Positions 1 to 12,000 of a stretch of 64,000 bases of DNA are shown here, piece after piece (the first letter of the stretch is position 1; the number at the start of each line of letters is the position of its first letter). The stretch is from Oligosphaera ethanolica (lineage in GTDB: Bacteria; Verrucomicrobiota; Lentisphaeria; Oligosphaerales; Oligosphaeraceae). The notes under the pieces are model-generated. The model made no database searches, was not told the origin of the DNA, and saw only the letters and a list, made by a program, of their open reading frames with translations. The DNA lies in contig NZ_JAUSVL010000001.1 of assembly GCF_030814695.1 (NCBI RefSeq), positions 4,686,227-4,750,226 on the forward strand, in the 5' to 3' direction. A program made the position numbers and the translations under genes.

Positions 1-3000
1 CGTTCGCCGACGCCGTCGGTGGGCTTGCCGTTGCAGTTGCAGGACGCGCTCATGGCGACGGTGCCGGAGAGGGTGATCTGGCGGCCGCGGGCGATGTCGT
101 TGCCGGTGTCATCTTTCAGCATTTCTTCGAGGGTGGCGTTGTCAATGACGCCGAGGGGGAATTGGGTGAAGTCGCGGCCGGCGGGGATGACGATGGTGGT
201 GCTGGGGAGAATCAAGGCGTTGGCTTCACTGACGCTCAGGTAGATGGTCAGGGTTTTGGTTTTGTCAATGGGATTGCCGTCCAGGGCGACGCGGCGGAGG
301 GTGGCGATGGCGGCATTGGGGCCGGCGGCTTCGGAAATTTCCGCGGGTGAGAAACTCAGTTCGACGCCGGGGACGATGGCGGAGTAGGGGGCGTTGAAGG
401 ACACGTTGCGGTTGGCGATGACGGTGACCTGGCGCTCGGCGGGGGTGAGCCAGCCGGCGACGGGTTGGAATTCAATGGTGTAGGTGCCGGCTTCAACGTT
501 GATGGTGGTGGCGCTGGCAAGCCAGTCGGCCGTGCTCTTGATGCGCCAGGCGCCGGCGATTTCGGAGGGGCTGAGGTAGCCGGTGAGATTGCCCTTGGTG
601 ATTAGGGTGAAACTGCGGGAGAGGACGAATGGCTGGCCGAACACGAGATCGATGTTATCGGCCGCCGGCGCGGTCCAGTCGCCATTGGTGCTGTAACCCA
701 CGCTGTACTGGCCGACGTCAAAGGTCCGGGTGTTGTTGGCCGGGGTGGTGGCCGAGAAGGTCATGGACGTACTGCCGATGCGGCAGTTCATGGTTGGGGC
801 GCTGACGCCGTCGGGGAGGACGGCGGGGGCGGTGGTGAAGTCCAGAGTGAGGGTGGTGGTTTGGGCGAATTCGGCAGAGATGGCGAATCCCGCAATGGTG
901 AGGGAGATGGAACGCCGGCTGCTGGTATTGCCGTCGGACCAGCGGACGAAACGGTGGTTGGCGGCGGGGCGGGCCTCGATGGTCTGACGGATACCGACCG
1001 GGAAATTCCCGCTGGTGGTGAGGGAGTTGTCGCCGTTGACGACGCCGGCCTGGCAGCCCCAGTTTTCCTGTCCGGCAGCAAGGCTGACAGTGATGTTGGC
1101 TTGGCTGGCGAATTCGGCCAGATACGTAGCGTTGCGGGTGATGGTGACGGTACGGCCGGGGTTCGGATCGTTTTCCTGGTAGCCGTTGAGCCACCAGCGG
1201 ATGAACTGACTGTTGGCGTTGGGTGTCGCAGTGAAGGATATTTCGGTGCCAGAGTCAATGGTAGCGTTGTCCAGTGCGCCGGCGGTGATGCTGCCGTAAT
1301 TTTCGGTGCCGGGGTAGACGCCGATGCTGACTTGGTAAGTGCGGATGAAGTTGGCGCGCAGTTGGAGGAGTTTGTCGGCGGTGCTGATGGCGACCGTGCG
1401 GGCAGGGTTGGTCGGGTCGGGGAGATTGGTGGCGGCGTCATCGGTCCAGCGGTCGAAGCGATAGCCGTCGTTGGCCTTGGCGGTGACGGTGACGTCCCGT
1501 GTTGTGTCGCTGACGCTGTAGTCGCCGGTGCCTTCGAAATAGCCGGCGTTGTAGGCATTGCCGGTGGCGACGCTGGCATTGATGCGGGCATAGCGCTCAT
1601 ATTGGGCGGTGAAGGTCAGGGTCGTACTGGTGTCAGAGTTGACGCTGCGGTTGGCGTTGGTGTCGCCGTCTGACCATGTGCGGAAGCGCCAGTACTGGCC
1701 ATCGTTGGGCTGAGGGGTGGCGGTGATTTGGGCGGCGGTGCCGACGTCGACGTTGCGGGTGCTGAAATTGACATAGTTGGCGGGGCAGCCGTCGGGGCTG
1801 ACGGTGAGGACGACCGTGTAGGTCGGGATCAGGGAGAGGACATAGCTGTTTTGCGCGGGAACGTCACTGGTGACGATGTTGCGAGAAGCGCTGCTGTTGT
1901 CGTCCTGCCAGCGCGGGCGGTAATATTCAGGGCAGATGGCCTCGAGGACGAGGGTTTCGCCGGTGTCGGCCAAGCCGCTGGCGGGCAGATCGTCGGCACT
2001 ATTCGGCCGGTGGATGCGGAAGCCGGCGCCGGCGGGGCTGCCATCGGCGAGAGCGACCAGGTATTGCACGCTGCGGACGAAATCGGCGTAGTAGGTATTG
2101 TAGTATTCGGAGGAGCTGACGCTGATGTCCAGGGTTGCGCTGTCGTAGTAGTTGTACCCACCCTGTATCCAGCGTTTGAGCCGGCAGTTATCGGCCGCCT
2201 GAGCACTGAGGGTGAGCGGGGTGCCGACGGCAAGGCGCACGCCGGCTTGGATGTCCGCCAGGGGAATGACCTGACCGTTGGCGTCTCTGACGGTGTAGCT
2301 GCCGAGTTGGGCGTCAGCGACATCGGCGAAATTGACCTTGATGATGGCGGATTGTTTGAATAGCGCGTAGGGGTAGAAGCGGTAATAGCTGTTCAGCGTT
2401 GACCAGATGACACTGAAGTCCCGGGTGGGATTGGTTGATTCGCCGGGGTCGAAGACGCCGTTGTTGTTGTCGTCCCAGCAGACGAAGGCGTAATTTTCAT
2501 TGTAGGGCACGGCGGTGAGGGTGACGAGGACGGCATCACCGGGCGAATCGACGTCGTAGTACTGGTTGGCGCCGGTGACGTTGCCGCCGCTGGGGTAGGC
2601 ATAGACGTAGAATTGCCTGGAGAAGATGGCGGTGAAAGTCTGGTTGTGATGCGCCGTGGTCGTGGTGAAGGTTCGGCTGGCGGGGATGGGGTTGGTGGCG
2701 GGGTCGTCATCGTCATCGGCCCAGCGGTTGAAGCGCCAGCCGTAGCTGGGCGGATAGGCGTCGAGGGCGATATTGGTTCCGAGCGGGACTTTGCGGTTGC
2801 CGCCGCTGACGGAGCCGATGCCGGAGGGTTCGCTGGCAGTGTTGATCTGAATAGCTGGCGTGAAGGACGCGGTGTAGGTATTGGGGTTGGCGGGCAAGCC
2901 GGCCGGATCGGCGATGACGACGGAGCGGGTGGCATCCTTGACGCCATCCAGCCATTCTGAGAAGAAATAGTCGCTGTTGGCGGTGGTATTGATGCTGACC

Positions 3001-6000
3001 GTGTCGCCGATCAGGAACTGGAAGGAGCTGCCCGGGACGCCGTTGGCGGCAAAGGTGCCGGCGCCGGCGGGGTCGGCGACGAGGGTGAGTGCGGCTTTTT
3101 CGGCGACGGCGGCGAGGTCATTGACATACGCCTGGGGGCGGCTGTAGTCTAGCGTGTGGACGGCGAGGGTCCAGGCGACGCCGTAGCTGCCGGCGGGCAA
3201 CTTGTAGACGACGCGGGTCAGGAGGTCCTGGCTGTTGCTGAGGGCGTCGGTGAAGACACCGAGATCCTTTCTTTCCGGGACGACGGCGATTTCGTTTTGC
3301 TGGTCATCGACAATCACGCAGGTGAACTGCGCGGTCGTCTCGCCGGCGGGGGCCTTTTCGGTGTAGGCAAAGAGACCGTCGGTAGGGAGGACGAAGGCCG
3401 CGTAGAGGGTTGAGCTGGTGCCGGGCAGCATGTTTTCGGAGGCGATGACGGCGTCAGCGACGTCGTCATAGCGGGTGTTTTTGATGTGCCATGGGGAGTC
3501 GCCGTCGGTCAGGAAGGCGATGGGGACTTTGGACGCGCCGGCGGCATCGCTGAGTTCGTCGCTGTTGACGAAGGTTCGGCGGGCGAGGGGGCTGCAAGGC
3601 AGCTGGATGCCGCCGACGTTGCGGAAAGCTCGGGCGGCGATGCGGGCGCCGGTGGTGATAGCCGCGCCGCTGTCGCTGAGACTGTCGGCCTGTGGCGCGG
3701 AGCCATCCAGGGTGTACCTGACCGTGGTGCCGGCGGGGACGGCAAAAGTGGGCACGTGAGAGGCGCTGAAGCAGTCGGCGAAGGTGTCGGGCTCGCCGCC
3801 TTCGCGGGAGATGACCGGTGCGGCAACGGCGGGGTAGGCCAGGGGGAGGAATGCGTAAGGCAGGCTATTGCCGTAGCCGTCCCAGGCGGCGTTGTCATGG
3901 GGATAGTAGATGGTCGCCCAGGCGTTGAAAGAGGGAAGGACGTTGGGCGGGTCGCCACGGAAGAGGATGTCCCCGAGCCGGTAGCAGCCACTGAAGGCGT
4001 CAGCGGCGTTGAACATGGCGGCGCCGGCAGGAATGCTGAGGCAGTTGACGGTGCCGTTGTCCGTGAATGCGAAGCGGTCAATGGCGACAACGGGGTTGCC
4101 TTCGTCATCGTTGTCGGGAATGGTCACCACAGCGTTCTGGCCGACGTAGTCCATGAGGACGGCGCTATGGTTGTCGGCGTCGGAGGCGAAAATGAAGCTG
4201 AGATCACTGCCGGGCGTCCAGACGACATGGTCTATGAAATAGGGACCGTTACCGCGGGTGGCGCTGACGTCGCGGACGGCCTGCCAGATGATGCGATGGC
4301 TGCCCTCGGCGATCTGCAGGCGTTGTTTGCGCCAGCCCTGGCTGGAGCCGTTGTGGGTGAAGGCGGCGTTGTCGTCGACAAGAACGGTGAAGAAACCGGG
4401 TGAACTGTTTTGGTTGCTCGCCCAGAAGAAACTCAGGCAGCCTGGGCCCTGGACGGTGGTCTGCAGCCATGACGGCTCAGTGCTGCCGTCGCTGCCATCG
4501 GTAAGGACGGCGCTGGAAAAGCCCCATGGGTCTGTGGTGTCCATTGGGCTCCATGGGTAGTCGACGCTGGTGGTGAAAGCCAGGCTGGCGTCGTTGACGG
4601 CGTCGGCGAGGGGGCTCATGTCCAGGAAGGACTGACGGATGACGGGCCCGCAAAGGAGCTCGCCCTGTTCACCGCGGAAGGGCGCGAGTACGACCGTGCA
4701 GTTGCCGCCGGTGAGGGATATCTGCTGGCTGGCGACGGCGGTGCTTTCGGGGCCGGGGATGTTGCCATCGGTCGTGTAGCGCAGAGTGACGCCAGTTGGG
4801 TCGCTGCTCTCAAAGCCGGCAAGGAGGACAAGCGTGCCGTAATAGAGTGCGGCATTGTCGCCGCTGACGCCGTCTTCGCGCGCGAGGGTGGGGATGACCA
4901 CGGCTCCGGGCAGCGCGTTGGTGGCGTAGCCATGCAGGGTGCCATTGTTGTCAAGGGCGGCCTCCCAGGCGGCGGCGTGATCGCTGCCGTAGTTAAAGAC
5001 GATGGGGCCGACCGCTTCAGCGGTGACGATGATGGCCGGTGGTGCGCCGGGGAAGAAGGCGTCGGCGGGGTTGTGCCAGTCAACGAACAGCGAGAAGGAG
5101 CTGTCGTGGATGGTGGTGACCGAGCCTGGCAGGATGAGTACGCCGGGGGTCGTATCGACATCGTCGATGATCATGCCGGCGACGGCCGTGGCGGCGAAGG
5201 CATAGGGCCCGATGGTGGTGGTGCCGTCAGGGATGGTGTAAGCACCGGGCCTTCCTTGCGGGTAGGAGATGAGGGTTGTGCCGTCAGCGGCGAAGAGCAC
5301 GCCGTCGATGGCTTTGAGATGGGTATTGCCCGGCGCGACGGCGTAGGCGCGCAGTGGCGAGAGCACGCTGCTGCCGCTGGTGGTGGTGTTGGTGAATGCT
5401 TCGGGGTCGCAGCTGATGAGCGATGCCGGCAGGGTGACGTTGCTGATGAAGGCGCCCAGGAAGGCCTGGCAGCCAATGTGTTCAATGCCCTCGCGGAGAT
5501 TGACCTCGCTGAGGTAACTGTAATAATCCCAGACGTGAAAGGCCTGGTCGGGGATGGTCTTGAGTGAGCCGGGGACGGTGATAGCGCTCAGTAAATGGGC
5601 GTAAGCGAAAGCGCCATCAGCAATGCCCGTGACGCCATCGGGGATGACGTAGGGACCGGCCTTGCCGGTGGGGTAGTGCACAAGGACGGTGCCATCAAGG
5701 TTGAAGATGACGCCGTCGGCGCCGGTTTTGAGCGTGGGGTTGGCCGGATCGATGATGATATTAGCCAGCAGCGGACAGTTGGCAAAGGCATTGGCGGCGA
5801 TGGTGTTGATGCCAGTGCCGAGGTATAGCGTGGTGAGTTGCGGCGTGTAGTTGAACAGAGCAGCGGTGATGGTGGCGATGCCATTGCCGATGGACAGGGT
5901 CGTGAGCTTGTAGCAGTCATAGAAGAGATTATTCGGGATGCTGGTGACGCCGTTGCCGATGGTCGCCGAAACGAGATTGGCGCAGGCGCGGAACAGCTCG

Positions 6001-9000
6001 TTGCCAAGGGTGGTGACGTTGTCGGGAATGACGATCGTGGTGAGGGCGGGGCAGGCATCAAAGGTCCGCTGGCCGATGCTGGTGACGCCGCTGCCGATGT
6101 TGACGGTGGCGAGAGAGCCACAGTTGGCAAAAGCGCTTTCGCCCAGGCTGCGGACGTTGTCCGGGATGACAATTGCGGCTAGTGAATCGCAGTTGTAGAA
6201 TGCGTAGTAGCCGATGCCAGTGACGCCGAGGCCAATATGAACGCTGGCCAGGGCCGTGCAGTTGTAGAAGGCGTTGTTGCCGATGGTGACCACGCTGTCG
6301 GGAATGGTGATGCCGGTCAGGCCGGTGGCGTAGTAGAAGGCGTAGTCGTTAATGTTGGTGAGGCCCTGACCGAGGTTGATGGTAGCCAGAAGAGGACAAT
6401 TGTAGAAAGTGTAGGACTGGATGGTCGTGACTTGATCCGGGATGCTGATTGCAGCCAGGCTGGAACAACCATAGAAGGCGCCGCTGCCCAAGGTGGTCAG
6501 GGATACGGGCAGGACAATGTCGGTCAATGCGCCGCAGCTGTAGAAGGCGTAATTGCCGATGGCAGTCAGGCCGTTGCCCAGGGTGATGGCAGTCAATCTG
6601 CTGCAGTAGGCAAACGCATTTTCGCCGATGCTGACGATGCTCTCCGGCAGGTCGATCGTGGCGAGGCGTGAACAGCTGGCAAAAGCCTGGTTGCCGATGC
6701 TGGTGACGCCCGGGGGGATCTGGACATTCTGGAGGTTTTGACAGTTGTTGAAGGCGCTTGCGCTGATGGTGCCAAGTCCGGCGCCGATATGCGCGCTGAG
6801 CAGGTTGGTGCAGGCGTAGAATGCTTGACCGCCCATGGTGCTGACCGTGTCGGGAATAACGATGTCCACGAGGGCCGAGCAGGATGCGAAAGCGTTGTTG
6901 CCGATGCTGGTCAGGCCCTCATGCAGGGTGACGGTAGTCATAATTCGGCAGTTGTAGAATGCGTAGTTGCCAATGCTATTGACGTTGGCGGGGATATCCA
7001 TGGCGCCGAGGTTCGTGCAGTTGTAGAACGCGTAGTCGCCAATGCTGACCAGGCTCTGGGGGAAGACCACGCCAGTGATATTGGCGCAGGCATAGAAGGC
7101 GTAACTGGCGATGTGGGTGATGCCTTCGGGAATGACGATGTCGCCTGTTCTGGCGGGGGGGAAACGGACGATGCTGCTGCCGTTTTTATCCAGGAGCAGG
7201 CCATCATCGGAATGGCAGTAATAAGGATTGTCAGCCGCGACCGTGAAGGAGCTGAGGTTGGGGCAATTTTCGAAGGCGGTATTGCTGATGGTGGTGACGG
7301 CGGCACCAAGATGGACGCTCTGGAGTTTGCCGCAGCCTGAGAAGAGGTAATCATTGAGGGTGGCCAGGCCATCGCCGATACTCACGCTGAGAAGATTATC
7401 GCAAGAGCCGAAGGCGCGATTGCCGATGCTGGTGACGCTGTCGGGGATGTTCAGTGTTGCCAAGGTATCGCAGTTTTCAAAGGCGTTGTAGCCGATGGTC
7501 GTTAACGCGGGGCTGAACTGGATGGTGTTCAGCAGAGAGCAGCCGTAGAAGGCGTAGTTGCCGATGGTGGTGACATTGTCGCCCAAGGTGATGGCGTTCA
7601 GCTTACTGCAGTAGCGGAAGCAGCCTTCGCTGATGGTTGTGAGGCCGTCGCCGATGCTAACGGTGAGCAGTGACGAGCAGGAGTAAAAGGCGTTGTTACC
7701 GAGGTTGGTGACGCTGTCGGGCAGGATGACGCCGCTGATTTTGCTGCAGGAGTAAAAGGCGTAGTTACCGATGGTGGTGAGCTGGGCGGGGAACACCAGA
7801 TTGTCAAGGCTGCTGCACCAGTTGAAGGCGTAATTGCCAATGCTGACGAGGCCGTCGCCGAAGGTGATGCTGGCAAGCGCCGAGCAGCTGTTGAAGGCGT
7901 AGTCGCCGATGCTGGTCAGGCTGTTTGGGCAGACGATACCGGTCAGAGCGTTGCAGTTGCTGAAGGCATAGTTGCCGATGCTGAGGAGCTGATTGCCCAG
8001 GGTGACGGTGCTCAACGCGGAACAGGCACTGAAGGTGTAGTCGTTGATGACCTTGAGGCTGTTTGGCAACGTGATTGTCGTGAGTGCGGCGCAGTTTTGG
8101 AAGGCATTGCGGCCCAGGTTGGCAAGACCGTTGCCGATGATGACGCTGTTCAGTTTGCTGCAGTTGGCGAACGCGAATTCGCCGATGCTGGTGACGCTGT
8201 CGGGGATGACGATAGCGGTCAGCCCGCTGCAGTTTTGGAAGGCCCGATTGCCAATGCTGGTGATGGAATTTGGCAGCGTGACGGAGGTGACGCCGCTACA
8301 GCCGGAGAAGGCGCTGTTGCTGATGGCGGTGACACCATCGGGGATGACGACATCGCCGGTTTTGCCGACGGGGGTCTGAATGAGCACGCTGAAGTCGTTG
8401 CTGTAGAGACTGCCGTCGGCGCTATTGGCAAAGGTGTTGTTGCCGTCGGCGACGGTAAAGGCCAGGAGCAGCGGGCAGTTGGCGAAGGCCGTACTGTCGA
8501 TGCTGGTGACGGCGCTGCCGATGGTGACGTATTTGAGGCCGCTGCAGTTCGCGAAGAGCTCCTGGGGCAATGTGGTGAGGCCGTTGCCGGTATTGGCGTT
8601 GACGAGGGCCGTACAGTAGTAAAAAGCTCGGGTACCGATGTTGGTGACGCTGTCTGGGATGGCCAGGTCGGTAAGGGCCTGGCAGTTGGCGAAGGCGGAT
8701 TGGCCAATGGTTTTGAGACCGGTGCCGAAAACGATCGCGGTTAGCGCCCGGCAGTTGTAGAAGGCCTCGTTGCCGATGCTGGCCAGGCTGTTGGGGAAGG
8801 TGATGGTGTTGAGCGCGCTGCAGGAGGTGAAAGCGTTGTTGCCGATGCTGGTGAGCGCGGCGTTGCATTGCAGGTTAGCCAATTTGCTGCAGTAGGCGAA
8901 GGCATAACTGCCGATGCTGGCGAGGGCGGGGGGAAGCTGCAGGGTTGGCAGTGCGTTGCAGCCGTAGAAGGCCGAGCTGCCGATGCTGGTGATGGCGTTG

Positions 9001-12000
9001 CCCAGGGTGAGGTCATTGATTTCGGAGCAGTAATAGAAGGCGCAATAGGGAATAGCGGTCAGGCCGTTGCCGATGACGACCTTGTTGAGGCCGGAGCAGG
9101 AGCTGAACGCGTATTCGCCCATGCTGGTGACGCTGTCAGGAATGGTCAGGCTGGTCAGGCTCCAATCGCTGCTGAAAGCTTCGGGGCCGATGCTGGTGAG
9201 GCCATTGCCAAGTGTGAGCGTGGCCAACGCATAACAGCCGGCGAAGGTGCTGTTGCCGATGCTGGTGACGCTGTTGGGTATGAGCAGCTCAGCCAGGGAA
9301 TCGCAGAAGTAAAAGGCATGGTCCCCGATCCTGAGCAGGCTGTTCGGGAGGGTGACTGCCGTCAGACCTCGGCAAGAATAGAACGCGTAATCGTCGATGC
9401 TGGTGACGCCCTCTGGGACGACCGCAGTACCGATTTTACCGGGCGGATACCTGAGTAGTTTGATCCCATCAGTAGAAAAAAGCACGCCGTCGTTCGAGTG
9501 GGCGTAGGTTTGGTTGTCAAGTGCGACCGTGAAGCTGCCGAGGCTATCGCAACCGGTGAAGGCATCGGCGGCGATGCTGGCGAGGCTGCTGCCAAGAGTG
9601 ACGCTGGTCAGGAGACCACAATTGGCAAAGACACCGGGCGGTAACTCGGTGACGCCGTTGCCGATAATCGCGCTGGTCAGGCTGCTGCAATCGGCAAAGG
9701 CCTGGTAGCCGATCGCGATGACGTTATCCGGGATTGACAGTTCGGTCAGGGCGCTGCAGCCGTAGAAGGCATTGTCGCCGATGCTGGTCAGTCCCGCCCC
9801 AAAGACGATGTCTTGGATGGCTTCGCAGCCATAAAAGGCTGCGTAGCCGATGCTGCCGACGCTATCGGGAATACGTAGCGAGGTGAGAGCTGAGCATTCG
9901 TAGAACGCCTGGTTGCCGATGCTGGTGATGGCGTCGGGCAGGGTGATGGCGCTTAAGCTGCGGCAGTAAGAGAAGCAGTAGTCGGCAATGCGCGTCAACG
10001 CATTGGGCAAGGTCAGGTTTTTCATGCCAATGCATTCATAGAAAGCGTAGTTGCCGATGCTGGAGACGCTGTTGGGGATGACGACGTTATCGAGCACCTG
10101 GCAGCTGTAGAAGGCCTCATCGCCGATGGACTGCAGGTCATCCCCGAAGGTGATTGTCTTGAGTTTGCGGCAGTAATAGAAGGTCTCTGTGGCGATGGTG
10201 CTGAGGGAGTCCGGCAGGGTGACGGTGGTCAGTTCACTACAGTTGGCGAAGGCGCTGTTGCCCAGGGTGCTGACGCCCTCTGGGATGACCATGGTTCTCA
10301 AGGCGGTACAGCCGTAGAAAGCACTGGCGCCAACGCTCTGCAGTGAATTTGGCAAGGTGATGTTGACAAGAGCGGTGCAGTTACTGAAGACGGCGTCGGC
10401 AATGACTGTCAACGTGTTGGGAAGGGTGATTGTCGTCAGTTTGGTGCAGGATTGGAAAGCGCCGTAGTTCAGGCTGAGCAGGGCTGTCGGCAGGGTCATG
10501 CTGGTCAGCTGGTAGCAGTAGGCAAAGGCATAGCTACCGATGGCCGTGATTGTGTTTGGCAGAGTGATTTGCGTCAGTGTCTGGCAGTTGTTGAACATAC
10601 GGTCGGGAATGCTGGTGGCGCCGGTGCCGACATGAGCCGAACGCAGGCTGCTGCAGTTTTCAAACAGGTTCGAGCCGAGAGTAGTGACGCTGTCTGGGAT
10701 GGTGATGTCCTTCAAGGCTGAGCAGTAGTAGAAAGCAAAGTCGCCGATGCTGGTGACGCTGCCGGGGATGGTGATGGCGGTAAGGCCCGAGCAGCGGTCG
10801 AAGGCGTGTTGGCCGATGCTCAGGAGCCCATCGGGAAGGGTGATGCCCGTTATGGCCGTATTATTGGCAAAGGCGTAGGGACCGATAGCGGTGATGCCCT
10901 GAGGAACGACATAGATGCCGGAACGGCCCGGCGGCATGAGCATGAGCTGGCTCTGCGTGGCGTCAAGGAGGGTGCCATCGGCCGTGACGGTGAAGGAGGT
11001 GTTGCCAGCCTGGACAAGGAACTGCAGGAGGCCGGAGCAGCCGATGAAGGCGTTGGTGGCGATTGTGTTGATCTGGCTGTTGATGACGATCTCGGTTAAC
11101 GAACTGCAATTTTGGAAGAGCTTGCTGCTGATGGCGGTTACGCCCGCACCGAAGTTGAAGTGAGCCAGGGCGGTGCATTCAGCAAAAGCCAGTTCGCCAA
11201 TCGTGGTGACGCTGTCCGGTATCACGACGCTGTGCAACGAGCGGCATGAAGCAAAGGCAGAGTAACCGATGGAGACCAGGCTGTCGGGGAAGACAACGCT
11301 GGTTAGGGCCGTGCAGCCCTGGAATGCGTATTGGTCGATGCTCACGAGGCTGTTGCCGAGGGCGAGGTTGCGCAGCGCAGTGCAATTTTGGAAAGCGTAG
11401 AAGCCGATGCTGGTGACGCTGTCCGGGAGGACGATGCTGTGGAGCTTGCTGCAATTTCGGAAGGCGTAATTGCCGATGCTGGTTATGCCGTTAGGCAAGT
11501 CAATGGTTTCCAATGCTTTGCATTCGTAGAAGCAGCCTTCGCCAATGGCTGTGAGGTTGTTGCCCCTGAGCACGCTGCGCAGCTGCCCGTTCTTTCTGAT
11601 CTTCTCCCCTCTGAGCGGTGTGAGGTCGTCGCCCATGAGCACGGTGCGCAGTTGCTGGCAGCTATAGAAGAGGTAGTTGCTCAGCTTGCTGACGCCGTTG
11701 CCGATGCGGGCTTCGGTCAACGCATTGCAGTAGGCGAAGGCGTAGTCGCCGATGCTGGTGACGCTGTTGGGAATTTGTAGACTTTGTAACGCCCGGCAGT
11801 TGGAGAAGGCCTGGTAGCCCATGCTGGTGAGCGTTGCCGGCAGGTTGAGGGTGGCGAGGGCCGTGCAGTAGTAGAATGCCGAGTCGCCGATGGTGATGAC
11901 GCCTGGCATGGCCAGGCTGGTCATGCCGCTGCAGTTAGCAAATGCGCTGGCACCGATGTGGGTGGTGGCCGTGGGCAGGGTGATCGTCTTGAGCGACTGA

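Noticed and set aside
861-1673. Plus-strand frames opposite the InlB-like and LRR regions (many of 100-370 codons)
   Set aside because: Shadows of GC-rich minus-strand coding; low-complexity products and no ribosome binding sites.
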